Shown: piece after piece, positions 52,085 through 61,145 of the stretch
Layout of the letters: every line of letters begins with the position of its first letter
How positions within the stretch are numbered: position 1 is the stretch's first letter
Source: Jiangella endophytica
Lineage (GTDB): Bacteria; Actinomycetota; Actinomycetes; Jiangellales; Jiangellaceae
Length of the DNA: 64,000 nucleotides
Direction of reading: 5' to 3'
Assembly (NCBI RefSeq): GCF_003427025.1
Contig: NZ_QVAI01000006.1
Coordinates: 124,001-188,000, forward strand
The notes under the pieces: model-generated
The model's input: only the letters and a program-made list of their open reading frames with translations
Databases searched by the model: none
What the model was told of the DNA's origin: nothing
Translations under genes and position numbers: made by a program

Positions 52085-53313
52085 CGACGACGGTTCAGCC
52101 CACGACGACCGCGGCCCGGTTGCACGGGTTGCTCGGTGGCGTGCTGGGCGCCGAGCCGCCGGTGCGGATCCGCGCCTGGGACGGCAGCCTGGCCGGCCCG
52201 GCGGACGCGCCGGTCGTGGTGCTCCGGTCGCCGATGGCGCTGCGCCGGATGCTGTGGCGGCCCGGTGAGCTGGGGCTGGCCCGGGCCTATGTCGCCGGCG
52301 AGCTGGACGTCGAGGGCGACCTCGGCGCGGCGTTCTCGCACGCCCGCCGCTCGTTCGCGTCGCAGCGCGCGCGGCCGCGCCCGAGCGCCGTCCGCGCGGC
52401 GTGGCGGGCGGCCCGCGACTGGCGGCTGCTCGGCGCACCGCCGCCGGCGCCGCCGGAGGAGGCCCGGCTGCGCGGCCGCCGGCACACGCACCAGCGCGAC
52501 CGCGCGGCGATCAGCCACCACTACGACCTCGGCAACGACTTCTACGAACTGCTGCTGGACGAGACCATGGCGTACTCGTGCGGCTACTGGTCGCCGGAGG
52601 TGTCCGACGGCGACGGCACGGCGGCGTCGCGGGCCAAGCTGGACCTCGTCTGCCGCAAGCTGCGGCTGGGCCCCGGCGACCGGCTGGTCGACGTCGGCTG
52701 CGGCTGGGGCTCGCTGGTGGTGCACGCGGCCCGCGAGTACGGCGTCCACGTCACCGGCTACACCATCTCGCGGGCGCAGGCGGAGTTCGTCGGCGACCGC
52801 ATCGCGCGGGCCGGCCTGGCCGGCCGCGCCGCGGTCGAGCTGCGCGACTACCGCGACATCGACGTGACCGGGGCCGACGCCGTGGCCTCGATCGAGATGG
52901 GCGAGCACGTCGGCGCGGAACGCTACCCGGAGTACGCGGCCGTGCTGCACCGCGCCGTCCGGCCCGGCGGCCGGCTGCTGCTGCAGCAGATGTCGCGGGG
53001 ACGACGCGCGGCCGGCGGCGGCGCGTTCATCGAGTCCTACATCGCGCCGGACATGCACATGCGGCCGCTGCCGGAGACGCTGCGGATGGTCGCGGCGGCC
53101 GGCTTCGAACTACGGCACGTCGAGGCTCTGCGCGAGCACTACGTGCGCACGATCCGGTTCTGGGCCGACCGTCTGGAGGAGCACTGGGCCGACGTCGTCG
53201 CGCTGGCCGGCGAACGGACCGCCCGGGTCTGGCGGCTCTACCTCGCCGGCGGCGCGGCCGCGTTCGACGAGGGCCGCATGGGCGTCGACCAGGTGCTGGC
53301 GGTGCGTCGCTGA
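52081..53313 (+). CDS. Cyclopropane-fatty-acid-synthase-family methyltransferase, second paralogue
   Basis: A second 410-residue member of the family, clearly diverged from the previous gene. It has HYDLGNDFYELLLDETMAYSCGYW, LVDVGCGWGSLVVHAA, SIEMGEHVG and FIESYIAPDMHMRPL, more like classical cyclopropane or mycolic-type synthases. Tandem placement with a four-base overlap suggests a different position or product (cyclopropane versus methyl) on the same membrane lipids. The M. tuberculosis SigK locus has only one such gene. Confidence 0.88.
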   Translation: MTTTVQPTTTAARLHGLLGGVLGAEPPVRIRAWDGSLAGPADAPVVVLRSPMALRRMLWRPGELGLARAYVAGELDVEGDLGAAFSHARRSFASQRARPRPSAVRAAWRAARDWRLLGAPPPAPPEEARLRGRRHTHQRDRAAISHHYDLGNDFYELLLDETMAYSCGYWSPEVSDGDGTAASRAKLDLVCRKLRLGPGDRLVDVGCGWGSLVVHAAREYGVHVTGYTISRAQAEFVGDRIARAGLAGRAAVELRDYRDIDVTGADAVASIEMGEHVGAERYPEYAAVLHRAVRPGGRLLLQQMSRGRRAAGGGAFIESYIAPDMHMRPLPETLRMVAAAGFELRHVEALREHYVRTIRFWADRLEEHWADVVALAGERTARVWRLYLAGGAAAFDEGRMGVDQVLAVRR

Positions 53314-54134
53314 TGGGCGGCGTCGCGTGGGCCGGGCTCGGCGCGAACCTCGGGCTGACGGCGGCGGCGGTCGCCGTGCTGATGGCCGGCGTCGTGCTGT
53401 GGGTGGCCCGCGGCGGCCCCGCCGTCGTCATCGACACCGTCTGGGGCGCCGGGTTCGCACTGGTCGCCGTCGTCGGGTGGGTCGCCTCGGCCGGCGACGG
53501 CGACGGCGCGCTGCGTGCGGTGGTCACCGTCCTCACCGTCGTGTGGGGCCTGCGGCTCGCCGTCCACCTGCACCGGCGCAACCACGGCAAGGGCGAGGAC
53601 CCGCGGTACGAGGACCTGTTCGCCCGGCACGACGGCGGCCGGGTACGGGTTACGGCGCTCTGGGTCTGCCTGCCGCAGGCGGTCATCCTCTGGTTCGTCT
53701 CGCTGCCGGTACAGGTGGCGCAGTACGTGACGATCGAGCCGGCGTGGTGGCTGGTCGGGCTGGGCGTGGCGGTGTGGGCGGTCGGGCTGGTCTTCGAGGC
53801 CGTCGGCGACTGGCAGCTGGCCCGGTTCAAGGCCGACCCCGGCAACCGCGGCCGGATCATGGACCGCGGGCTGTGGCGCTACACCCGCCACCCCAACTAC
53901 TTCGGCGACGCGTGCGTCTGGTGGGGGCTGTGGCTGTGCGCGTGCGTCACCTGGCCGGGCGCGGCCACCGTGCTGTCGCCGCTGCTCATGACGTTCTTCC
54001 TGGCCCGCGGGACGGGGAAGCCGCTGACCGAGAAGCGCATGGCGGACCGGCCCGGCTACGCCGAGTACGTCGAGCGGACCAGCGGCTTCGTCCCCTTGCC
54101 GCCGCGTCAGAGGTCGATCAGCGGGTCCGGGTAG
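53313..54134 (+). CDS. DUF1295 membrane protein (steroid 5-alpha-reductase/ICMT-like)
   Basis: A 273-residue integral membrane protein with six or seven hydrophobic segments. The C-terminal DRGLWRYTRHPNYFGD and PLTEKRMADRPGYAEYVERTSGFVP are diagnostic of the family. The counterpart in M. tuberculosis is Rv0446c. A lipid reductase or methyltransferase role is inferred only from fold and context. The start shares one base with the preceding stop (TGATG). The last 28 bases overlap the convergent photolyase gene. Confidence 0.88.
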   Translation: MGGVAWAGLGANLGLTAAAVAVLMAGVVLWVARGGPAVVIDTVWGAGFALVAVVGWVASAGDGDGALRAVVTVLTVVWGLRLAVHLHRRNHGKGEDPRYEDLFARHDGGRVRVTALWVCLPQAVILWFVSLPVQVAQYVTIEPAWWLVGLGVAVWAVGLVFEAVGDWQLARFKADPGNRGRIMDRGLWRYTRHPNYFGDACVWWGLWLCACVTWPGAATVLSPLLMTFFLARGTGKPLTEKRMADRPGYAEYVERTSGFVPLPPRQRSISGSG

Positions 54135-55429
54135 TCCAGCTCCTTGCGTTGGTCGTCCGGCAGCGTCCACGGCGTATGCACGGCCGCGCCGTCGACGCCG
54201 GCCAGCTCGGGGACGTAGCGGCGCACGTACACGCCGTCGGCGTCGAACCGCTTGGCCTGCCGCAGCGGGTTGAGCACCCGGTTGGGACGGGTGTCGTTGC
54301 CGGTGCCGGCCACCCACTGCCAGTTGCCGGCGTTGTTCGCGACATCGCCGTCGACCAGCCAGCGGAAGAAGTGCGCGGCGCCGTCGCGCCAGTCGATGCG
54401 CAGCGTCTTCGTCAGGAACGACGCCGTGACCAGGCGGGCCCGGTTGTGCATCCAGCCCTCGCGCAGCAACTGGCGCATGCCGGCGTCGACGATCGGCACA
54501 CCGGTCTCGCCGTCGCGCCAGGCCCGCAGCGCGTCGGCGTCGTCGCGCCATTCGACGTCACGGCGCCGGTAGTCCTTCCTCGCGATGCCCGGGACCGCCG
54601 CCGTCACCTGATGGTGGAAGTCGCGCCAGGCCAGCTGACGGACCTGCCCCGGCGCCCGGTCGGCCAGCCGGTTCGCGACCTCCAGCGGCGAGACACAGCC
54701 GAAGTGCAGGTACGGGCTGAGCCGCGACGTGTGGTCCCCGGCGAGGTCGTTGTGGTCCGGCTCGCCGTCGGCGGCCCGGCGCACGGCCGCATCGAGGACG
54801 GTCCGCCCGGCCGTCTCGCCGCCGTCCGGGAGGTCGGGCGAGGTCGCGCCGTCGGCGAGATCGGCTGCGGACGGCAGCCGGCCGACCCGGTCGAGATCAC
54901 CACTCGGCACGGCCGCCGGGGCCGGCAGCTGGTCCCGCCAAGGCGACGCGTCCCAGGCCCGCCAGTACGGCGTGAAGACCCGGTAGTGGTCGCCGCCGGC
55001 CGGGAGCAGCGCGCCGGGCGGGACCACCGTCACGCCGGGGTAGGTCCGGAACCGCACGCCCTGCTGCGCGCACGCCTCGGCCAGCCGGTGCTCCCGGCGC
55101 TGCGCATAGCCACTGACGTCGGCACTGCACACGACCGCCGTCGCGCCGGTCTCCGTCACCACCGCCATGGTCTCCTCGACCACGTCGCCGCGGCGCAGCA
55201 CCAGGTCGCCGCCCCGCTCGCGCAACCGCCCGCGCAGGTCGTCCAACGCCTGGACGAGGAACGCGGCCCGGTTGGGCGCGGCGTTCCGGCCGGTCAGGAT
55301 CGCGTCATCGAGCACGAACAGCGGTACCACCCGCTCGGCGTGCTCGACCGCGGCGGCCAGCGCCGGGTGGTCGTGCACGCGCAGGTCGCGGGTGAACAGC
55401 ACCACAGCCGTCCGGCGGTCGTCGGTCAC
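54107..55429 (-). CDS. phr: Deoxyribodipyrimidine photolyase (class I)
   Basis: A 440-residue light-dependent DNA-repair flavoprotein. The N-terminal antenna domain begins VVLFTRDLRVHDHPALAAA. FAD-domain landmarks are TSRLSPYLHFGCVSP, GMRQLLREGWMHNRARLVTASFL and GDVANNAGNWQWVAGTG. GTG at 55429 follows GAGGAGGA. A SigK-type promoter (55470-55496) lies 40 bases upstream, joining light/singlet-oxygen damage repair with the lipid-modification operon. Confidence 0.95.
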   Translation of the reverse strand: MTDDRRTAVVLFTRDLRVHDHPALAAAVEHAERVVPLFVLDDAILTGRNAAPNRAAFLVQALDDLRGRLRERGGDLVLRRGDVVEETMAVVTETGATAVVCSADVSGYAQRREHRLAEACAQQGVRFRTYPGVTVVPPGALLPAGGDHYRVFTPYWRAWDASPWRDQLPAPAAVPSGDLDRVGRLPSAADLADGATSPDLPDGGETAGRTVLDAAVRRAADGEPDHNDLAGDHTSRLSPYLHFGCVSPLEVANRLADRAPGQVRQLAWRDFHHQVTAAVPGIARKDYRRRDVEWRDDADALRAWRDGETGVPIVDAGMRQLLREGWMHNRARLVTASFLTKTLRIDWRDGAAHFFRWLVDGDVANNAGNWQWVAGTGNDTRPNRVLNPLRQAKRFDADGVYVRRYVPELAGVDGAAVHTPWTLPDDQRKELDYPDPLIDL

Positions 55430-55469
55430 GTCGGTCCTCCTCGTTCGCTCTCTGAATCCCGTACCCGTG

Positions 55470-55496
55470 ATTCGAGGCCAATCCGCGCGCGGATGG
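55470..55496 (-). promoter_or_regulatory. SigK-type promoter of the photolyase gene
   Basis: On the minus strand CCATCC (55491-55496), 16 bases, then CGAAT (55470-55474). This is the closest match to the mycobacterial SigK consensus as I remember it (CCATCC / CCGAAT). It overlaps the opposing promoter at 55478-55505. Confidence 0.75.
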
Positions 55497-55505
55497 GGTA
55501 CGAAT
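55478..55505 (+). promoter_or_regulatory. SigK-type promoter of the NmrA-type gene
   Basis: CCAATCC (55478-55484), 16 bases, then CGAAT (55501-55505). The ATG at 55513 follows seven bases later, again predicting a leaderless mRNA. It is interleaved with the photolyase promoter on the other strand. Confidence 0.75.
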
Positions 55506-55512
55506 CCCGACC

Positions 55513-56961
55513 ATGAGGGTTCTCGTCGCCGGCGCCACCGGCTACGTCGGCAGCCGGCTGGTCCCCCGGCTGCTCGCCGCCGGGCACACCGTCCGCTGCC
55601 TGGCCCGCGACCCGGGCAAGCTGCGCGACCAACCCTGGGCCGGCGACGTCGAGGTGGTACGCGGCGACGTGCTCGACCGGGCGAGCCTCGACCCTGCCAT
55701 GGCCGGTGCCGGCGTCGTGCACTATCTGGTGCATTCGCTGGCGTCGCGCGGGTTCGCGGTGACGGACCGGCGCGCCGCGAGCCAGGTGGCGGCGGCCGCC
55801 GCGGACGCCGGTGTGGGCCGCATCGTCTACCTGGGCGGGCTGCACCCGCCGGACACCGCCGGGCTGTCGGACCACCTGGCGTCGCGGACCGAGGTGGGCC
55901 GGGTCTTCCTCGACGCGCCGGTGCCGGCGGTCGTGCTGCAGGCCGGGGTCATCATCGGGTCCGGCTCGGCCAGCTTCGAGATGCTGCGCTACCTCACCGA
56001 GCGGCTCCCGGTCAGCGTCACGCCGCGCTGGGTGCACACACGGACGCAGCCGATCGCGATCCGCGACGTGCTGACGTATCTGGTCGCGGCCACGAGCCTG
56101 CCTGGCGAGCCGAACCGGACGTTCGACGTCGGCGGGCCGGACGTGCTGACGTACGGGGACATGATGCGCGGCTACGCCCGGGTCGCCGGGCTGCCGCGGC
56201 GGCTGATCGTGCCGGTGCCGCTGCTGACGCCTCGGCTGTCCGGGCAGTGGGTCAACCTCGTCACGCCGGTGCCGCGGTCGATCGCGATGCCGCTGATCGA
56301 GTCGCTGGAGCACGAGGCGATCTGCACCGAGGACGACCTGCGCACGCTGCTGCCGGGACCGGTCGACCCCACGCCGTACGAGCGGGCCGTGGAACTGGCG
56401 CTGGCGCGCATCCGCGACGCCGAGGTCGAGAGCCACTGGTCCGCGGCGACGCCGGCCGGCGCCCCGTCGGACCCACTGCCCAGCGACCCGTCGTGGTCCG
56501 GCGGTTCGGTGCGGACGGACGAGCGGTCGGCGTGGTGCGCCGTCCCGCCGGAGCGGCTCTGGCGCGTGGTCGAGGGCATCGGCGGCCGGAACGGCTGGTA
56601 CTCGTTCCCGCTGGCCTGGGCGGTCCGCGGCTGGGCCGACCGCCTCGCCGGCGGCGTCGGCCTGCGCCGGGGCCGCCGCGACCCGGCCCGGCTGCACCTC
56701 GGCGAGGCGCTGGACTGGTGGCGGGTCGAGGCGATCGAGCGCGGCCGGCTGCTGCGGCTGCGCGCGGAGATGCAAGTGCCCGGCAGCGCCTGGCTGGAAC
56801 TGTCCGTCGAACCCGACGGCGACGGCGCCGTCTACCGGCAGCGGGCCGTGTTCGTCCCCCGAGGGCTGGCCGGCCAGCTCTACTGGTGGGCGCTCTGGCC
56901 GTTCCACGGCGTGATCTTCGGCGGCATGGCCCGCAACATCATCCGCACCGCCTCGCGCTGA
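55513..56961 (+). CDS. NmrA-type NAD(P)-binding protein with C-terminal DUF2867 domain
   Basis: A 482-residue protein. Residues 1-~300 form an atypical extended SDR (VLVAGATGYVGSRLVPRLL; HYLVHSLAS; VYLGGLHP) without a clear Tyr-x3-Lys. The rest is a DUF2867 domain (WWRVEAIERGRLLRLRAEMQVPG; YWWALWPFHGVIFGGMARNI). A similar epimerase-like gene belongs to the singlet-oxygen stress regulon of alphaproteobacteria (from memory), which agrees with its SigK-type promoter here. Reaction unknown. Confidence 0.87.
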   Translation: MRVLVAGATGYVGSRLVPRLLAAGHTVRCLARDPGKLRDQPWAGDVEVVRGDVLDRASLDPAMAGAGVVHYLVHSLASRGFAVTDRRAASQVAAAAADAGVGRIVYLGGLHPPDTAGLSDHLASRTEVGRVFLDAPVPAVVLQAGVIIGSGSASFEMLRYLTERLPVSVTPRWVHTRTQPIAIRDVLTYLVAATSLPGEPNRTFDVGGPDVLTYGDMMRGYARVAGLPRRLIVPVPLLTPRLSGQWVNLVTPVPRSIAMPLIESLEHEAICTEDDLRTLLPGPVDPTPYERAVELALARIRDAEVESHWSAATPAGAPSDPLPSDPSWSGGSVRTDERSAWCAVPPERLWRVVEGIGGRNGWYSFPLAWAVRGWADRLAGGVGLRRGRRDPARLHLGEALDWWRVEAIERGRLLRLRAEMQVPGSAWLELSVEPDGDGAVYRQRAVFVPRGLAGQLYWWALWPFHGVIFGGMARNIIRTASR

Positions 56962-57098
56962 GAGCGGCGGAGCTGACGGAGGCCCGAGGGGCCGGAGGAT
57001 GCGGAGCCGGCGTCAAGAGCGCCCGCGGCATGCTTCACCGCCGCGTAGCGGAGCCGGCGGAGTATCCTCCGCCCGCCCGCCCCGTGATCACCGACCCG

Positions 57099-59144
57099 CT
57101 AGCGATCCGCCCGGCCGAGGCGGCGATTCGGCCACCACACACGCGGCCCGATGTCGTAGGCCAGCGCCGGCACCAGCAGCGACCGCACGACGAAGGTGTC
57201 GAGCAGCACGCCGAACGCCACCAGGAAGGCGATCTGCGCGAGGAACAGGATCGGGATCACCGCCAGCGCCGAGAACGTCGCCGCGAGCACCAGTCCTGCC
57301 GACGTGATGACGCCGCCGGTCACCGCGAGTCCGCGCAGCACGCCGGGGCGGGTGCCGATGCGGCCGGACTCCTCGCGCACGCGGCTCATCAGGAAGATGT
57401 TGTAGTCGATGCCGAGTGCCACGAGGAACACGAACGCGAACAGCGGCACGCCGGGATCGGCGCCGGGCCAGCCGAGGACGTGGTCGAAGATCAGCCCGGC
57501 CACGCCGAGCGTCGCCGCGAAGCTCAGCACGACGGTGAGCACCAGCAGCACCGGCGCCAGCACGGAACGCAACAGGCCGATCAGCACCAGCAGGATCACC
57601 ACCAGCACGACCGGGATGATCAGCGTCCGGTCGCGGGCGGAGATGTCGTTGGTGTCGAGCAGCTCCGCCGTGCGGCCGCCCACCAGCACGTCCTCGCCGA
57701 CGTCGTCGAGGGCGGTGCGCAGCTCCCGGACGGTGCCGACGGCGGCGTCGCTGTCGGCGGAGTCGGCGAGGGTCAGCTCGAGCAGCGCGCGGTCGCCGGC
57801 CAGCTGCGGCTCGGGGGCGTTCGCCGCCGGGCTGACACCGTCGACACTCGCGGCCACCTCGGCGACGCGGTCAGCGTCAGCCGCGGGAGCGAGCACCAGC
57901 ACCGGTGAGCCGGACCCGCCCGGGAAGTGCCGGCTCAGCGCCTCCTGCCCCTCGACGGCCTCGACGCGGTCGAGGAACAACTCGCTCTCGCTGACGCCGT
58001 CGGCGCGGAACATCGGCACGAACGCCGCCAGGGCCAGCAGCACGACGCCGGTCCCGGCCCACAGCGCCCGCGGACGCCGTCCGACCAGTCGCGCGACGCG
58101 GTCCCACACGCCGGCGTGCTCCGGCGCCGCGGACCCGAATCGCGGCCGGAACGGCCAGAACGCCGCGCGGCCGAGCAGCACCAGCACCGCGGGCAGGAAC
58201 GTCAGCGCCACCAGCAAGGACGCGCCGATGCCGATGGCGGCAACCGGCCCGAGGCTGCGGTTGGAGTTGAGGTTCGACAGCAGCAGGCACAGCACACCGG
58301 CGATGACGGTGCCGCCGGACGCCACGATCGGGCCGGCCGCCCGGCGCAGCGCCGTCGCCATGGCCTCGAACCGGCCGCGGTGTTCGCGCAGCTCCTCGCG
58401 ATAGCGGGCGACCAGCAGCAGCGCGTAGTCGGTCGCGGCGCCGACGACGAGGATCGACATGATCCCCTGGCTCTGCCCGTTCAACGTCAGCGTGCCTGCG
58501 TCGGCCAGCAGGTACACCACCCATGACGCCAGCCCGAGCCCGAACACCGACGACACCAGCACGGCGACCGGCAGGATCGGGCTGCGGTAGACGACCAGCA
58601 GGATCACCAGGACCACCGCCAGCGCGACGACGAGCAGCACGCCGTCGATGCCGGCGAACGCCGACCCGAGGTCGGCGGCGAACCCGGCCGGGCCTGTCAC
58701 GTGGACGGCGGCACCGGCCGCGTCGCCCAGTGTGGCGCGGATCTCCTCGACGACGGCGTCGATCTCGGCCTCGCCGGACGTGTCGAGCTGGACGACGGCG
58801 GTGAGCGCCCGACCGTCCTCCGACGGGATCGGCGGGCTCACCGGCGGTGTGACGCCGTCGAGGGCGGCCACCCGCTCGAGCTGCGCCGCGGCCTCGCCGG
58901 CGGCGTCCGGCGCCAGCCCGTCGGAGTCCTCCCAGACGACGACGGCGGGCAGCACGTCGGCGTCCTGGAAGTCCGCCCGGGCGTCGGCGACCTCGGTCGA
59001 CTCGGCGTCGGACGGCAGGAACGCGGCGTTGTCGTTCTCGGCGACCTCGCCGAGCCGGCCCGCGAAGGGTCCGCCGACGGCGCCGACCGCCAGCCAGCCG
59101 AGCAGCAGGAGGACGGGGACGATCCAGCGCAGCCGGGTGGCCAT
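57099..59144 (-). CDS. MMPL-family RND transporter
   Basis: A 681-residue membrane transporter with the duplicated layout of MmpL proteins: one N-terminal transmembrane helix, a ~140-residue extracytoplasmic domain, then five helices, and the same again (about 12 in all). FLPSDAESTEVADA begins the first external domain. GQSQGIMSILVVGAATDYALLLVARYREEL and FLVALGIDYNIFLMSRVREES carry the conserved proton-relay Asp-Tyr pairs. The substrate is unknown, probably a lipid or drug. It is downstream of a MarR gene, with an operator between them. Confidence 0.92.
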   Translation of the reverse strand: MATRLRWIVPVLLLLGWLAVGAVGGPFAGRLGEVAENDNAAFLPSDAESTEVADARADFQDADVLPAVVVWEDSDGLAPDAAGEAAAQLERVAALDGVTPPVSPPIPSEDGRALTAVVQLDTSGEAEIDAVVEEIRATLGDAAGAAVHVTGPAGFAADLGSAFAGIDGVLLVVALAVVLVILLVVYRSPILPVAVLVSSVFGLGLASWVVYLLADAGTLTLNGQSQGIMSILVVGAATDYALLLVARYREELREHRGRFEAMATALRRAAGPIVASGGTVIAGVLCLLLSNLNSNRSLGPVAAIGIGASLLVALTFLPAVLVLLGRAAFWPFRPRFGSAAPEHAGVWDRVARLVGRRPRALWAGTGVVLLALAAFVPMFRADGVSESELFLDRVEAVEGQEALSRHFPGGSGSPVLVLAPAADADRVAEVAASVDGVSPAANAPEPQLAGDRALLELTLADSADSDAAVGTVRELRTALDDVGEDVLVGGRTAELLDTNDISARDRTLIIPVVLVVILLVLIGLLRSVLAPVLLVLTVVLSFAATLGVAGLIFDHVLGWPGADPGVPLFAFVFLVALGIDYNIFLMSRVREESGRIGTRPGVLRGLAVTGGVITSAGLVLAATFSALAVIPILFLAQIAFLVAFGVLLDTFVVRSLLVPALAYDIGPRVWWPNRRLGRADR

Positions 59145-59172
59145 GGGCCGCCTTTCTCTCGATGGTCGAAAT

Positions 59173-59187
59173 TCTCGATCGTCGAGA
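59173..59187. promoter_or_regulatory. Probable MarR operator upstream of the MMPL gene
   Basis: TCTCGATCGTCGAGA (59173-59187) is a perfect inverted repeat with six-base arms and a three-base centre, in an AT-richer stretch between the MarR stop (59190) and the MMPL start (59144). Its place suits repression of the transporter by the adjacent MarR protein. Confidence 0.55.
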
Positions 59188-59189
59188 TA

Positions 59190-59690
59190 TTACCCGCGAG
59201 CGGCCTCGTCGCGCTCCCGGTGTGCGATGACCGCCTCGAGCGCCGTCGACAGGAACCGTCCGACCGCGTCCAGCTCGCGCTCGTCGAAGCCCTCCAGCCG
59301 GGTCGCCATGTCCGTGGCGAGCGGCCCGAAGTAGGCCGGCCCCAACGCGACGGCCGACGGTTCGAGGCGCACGAGCACACGGCGGCGATCGTGCGGGTCG
59401 GGCTCGCGGCGCAGGTGACCGGACGCGACCAGCCGGTCCACCAGCGCCGTCACCGACGCCGACGAGAGCCCCAGCTCGCGCCCGATGGTCCCCGCCGTGA
59501 CATCGCGCCCCTCGCGCGCAGCCGCGACCAGCACCAGCAGCGCCCGGGCGGCGGAGTGGTCGAGGTCGTGGGCGGCGCCGAACCGGCGGGCGAGATCGGC
59601 CATCTCCGCGCCCAGCGCCTGGAGCTGCCGGACGACGGCGTCAGTGCGCGCGTCCCTCGGTCCTGCCTCGCCGGGTGTCTGCGTCGCCAT
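59190..59690 (-). CDS. MarR-family transcriptional regulator
   Basis: A 166-residue winged-helix regulator with RALLVLVAAAREGRDVTAGTIGRELGLSSASVTALVDRLVASGHLRREPDPHDRRRVLVRLEPSA, the full DNA-binding wing of the family given here in outline, at residues ~45-110. It precedes the MMPL transporter gene on the same strand and probably represses it in response to a small molecule. ATG at 59690 is chosen. Confidence 0.9.
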   Translation of the reverse strand: MATQTPGEAGPRDARTDAVVRQLQALGAEMADLARRFGAAHDLDHSAARALLVLVAAAREGRDVTAGTIGRELGLSSASVTALVDRLVASGHLRREPDPHDRRRVLVRLEPSAVALGPAYFGPLATDMATRLEGFDERELDAVGRFLSTALEAVIAHRERDEAARG

Positions 59691-59728
59691 GCGGTCATGG
59701 TCGCAGACATCGCCGAGCGCACTCGGAC

Positions 59729-59755
59729 CCATCCGCCGGCCGCGCCGCCTCGAAC
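59729..59755 (+). promoter_or_regulatory. SigK-type promoter of the small membrane protein gene
   Basis: CCATCC (59729-59734), 16 bases, then CGAAC (59751-59755), 37 bases before the ATG at 59793. Sixth member of the set. Confidence 0.7.
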
Positions 59756-59792
59756 ACTCCGAGACTCGGATCCGTTCTGGAGGGACGTTCTC

Positions 59793-60170
59793 ATGATCTG
59801 GCCCGCTCGCGTGATGGGGGGACTGACCGCCGCCTACGGTGTCGCGGTCGCCGTGTCTCCCGCCGTGCTCGCCAAGCCCTGCGAGCTGGTGGAGCCGGAC
59901 GGCTCGCTGGCGCCGTCGACGCGGATCCTGTGCCGCGCCATCGGCCTGCGCGACGCCGCCTCCGGTGCCGCCATGCTGACCGCCCCGGCCGGCCCGGCGC
60001 TGACCTGGGCGACCGCCGTCCGCGTGGCTGCCGACGCCGCCGATGCCGCCGGACTGGGTGTCACCCTGCCGTCGGCGCGGGCGCGACGCAATGCCGCGCT
60101 GGTCGCCGGCGGCTGGAGACTGCTCACCGCCGCGGCCGGGCTGCTGGCCGCACGGTCGTCGCCCCACTGA
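59793..60170 (+). CDS. Small membrane protein (DUF4267-like)
   Basis: A 125-residue protein with three or four hydrophobic segments (VMGGLTAAYGVAVAVSPAVLA; AIGLRDAASGAAMLTAP; NAALVAGGWRLLTAAAGLLA). The central RAIGLRDAASG resembles the DUF4267 pattern. Function unknown. ATG at 59793 follows TGGAGGGA. Its SigK-type promoter makes it a probable stress-response gene. Confidence 0.75.
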   Translation: MIWPARVMGGLTAAYGVAVAVSPAVLAKPCELVEPDGSLAPSTRILCRAIGLRDAASGAAMLTAPAGPALTWATAVRVAADAADAAGLGVTLPSARARRNAALVAGGWRLLTAAAGLLAARSSPH

Positions 60171-60341
60171 CCACTGCAGCCGCGACCCGGCGCCATGCCG
60201 CACCGGTCGGCTGTCCGTCCGACCATCGATCACCGCGACCGGGTCGACCAGCCATCGCAGCCGGAGCGTCGCCGTCACGCCGTGCTCCGGCCCACCGCGG
60301 CCGGCGCGCACCGGTCGCGCCGCGAGCCCGTCCCCCCACAC

Positions 60342-60377
60342 GACCGCCGGCCTCCGCATGTGCGGAGGCCGGCGGTC
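60342..60377. terminator. Bidirectional hairpin terminator
   Basis: A perfect 17-bp stem, GACCGCCGGCCTCCGCA with TGCGGAGGCCGGCGGTC, around a two-base centre, between the convergent small membrane protein and fasciclin genes. The rest of the 227-base intergenic stretch shows nothing recognisable. Confidence 0.75.
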
Positions 60378-60397
60378 CGTCCCGTCCCCGGTGCGGG

Positions 60398-61096
60398 TCA
60401 CATCGGCGGCATCAGCACGCCGTCGATCAGGTAGACGGTGGCGTTGGCCGTCGTCACGCCACCACAGATGACGTTCGCGTCGTTGACCGTCATCGCATCC
60501 GGCGTGCCGGCCACGGTCACCGGAGCGCCCTGGACCGTGGTCTGCTCACCGATCACCTGGTCGGGCGAGAGCTGGCCCGGCACCACGTGATACGTCAGCA
60601 CCGTCGTCAACAGGTCCGCGTCCGTGCCCAGCGTCTGCAGCGTCGCCGGGTCCACCGCGGCGAACGCGTCGTCCACCGGCGCGAACACGGTGAACTCGCC
60701 ACCGTTGAGCGTGTCGACCAGGTTCACCTGCGGGTTCAGCTCGCCGGACACCGCCGCGACCAGCGTCGTCAGGATCGGGTTGTTCGACGCCGCCACCGCG
60801 ACCGGATCGTCGGACATCCCCTCGACCGATCCCTCGCCGTCGGGCACCTGCGACGCGTAGTCCGCACAGCCCGGACCCACAGGCCCGGCCATCGGCTCCT
60901 CCGTCATCTCATCGGCCGGGGTGCTCTCCTCGTCCTCGGGCGTCTCCATCGAGGAGTCGTCCTCGGGCGCGGCCGTGCTGTCGCCGTTGCCGCCGGCCGT
61001 CGAGTCGTCGCCGTCGTCACCACAGGCGGACAACGTCAGGGTCAGAGCGGCGGCCGTCGCCAGCAGGACGGGGACTCGTCTGGTCAGAAGCTTCAT
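60398..61096 (-). CDS. Fasciclin-domain (FAS1) lipoprotein, MPT70/MPT83-like
   Basis: A 232-residue lipoprotein with lipobox LTLSAC, an acidic Ser/Glu/Asp-rich linker and one FAS1 domain ([48 protein letters not shown]). GPGCADYA precedes the domain as in mycobacterial MPT70/MPT83, the best-known SigK-controlled proteins. It lies 49 bases after the molybdenum oxidoreductase gene and probably shares its SigK-type promoter. ATG at 61096 follows GAGAGGAAC. Confidence 0.9.
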   Translation of the reverse strand: MKLLTRRVPVLLATAAALTLTLSACGDDGDDSTAGGNGDSTAAPEDDSSMETPEDEESTPADEMTEEPMAGPVGPGCADYASQVPDGEGSVEGMSDDPVAVAASNNPILTTLVAAVSGELNPQVNLVDTLNGGEFTVFAPVDDAFAAVDPATLQTLGTDADLLTTVLTYHVVPGQLSPDQVIGEQTTVQGAPVTVAGTPDAMTVNDANVICGGVTTANATVYLIDGVLMPPM

Positions 61097-61145
61097 GATC
61101 GGGTTCCTCTCGGGTCGTCGATGGGTGTGCTGGTGATGCCGGGAC

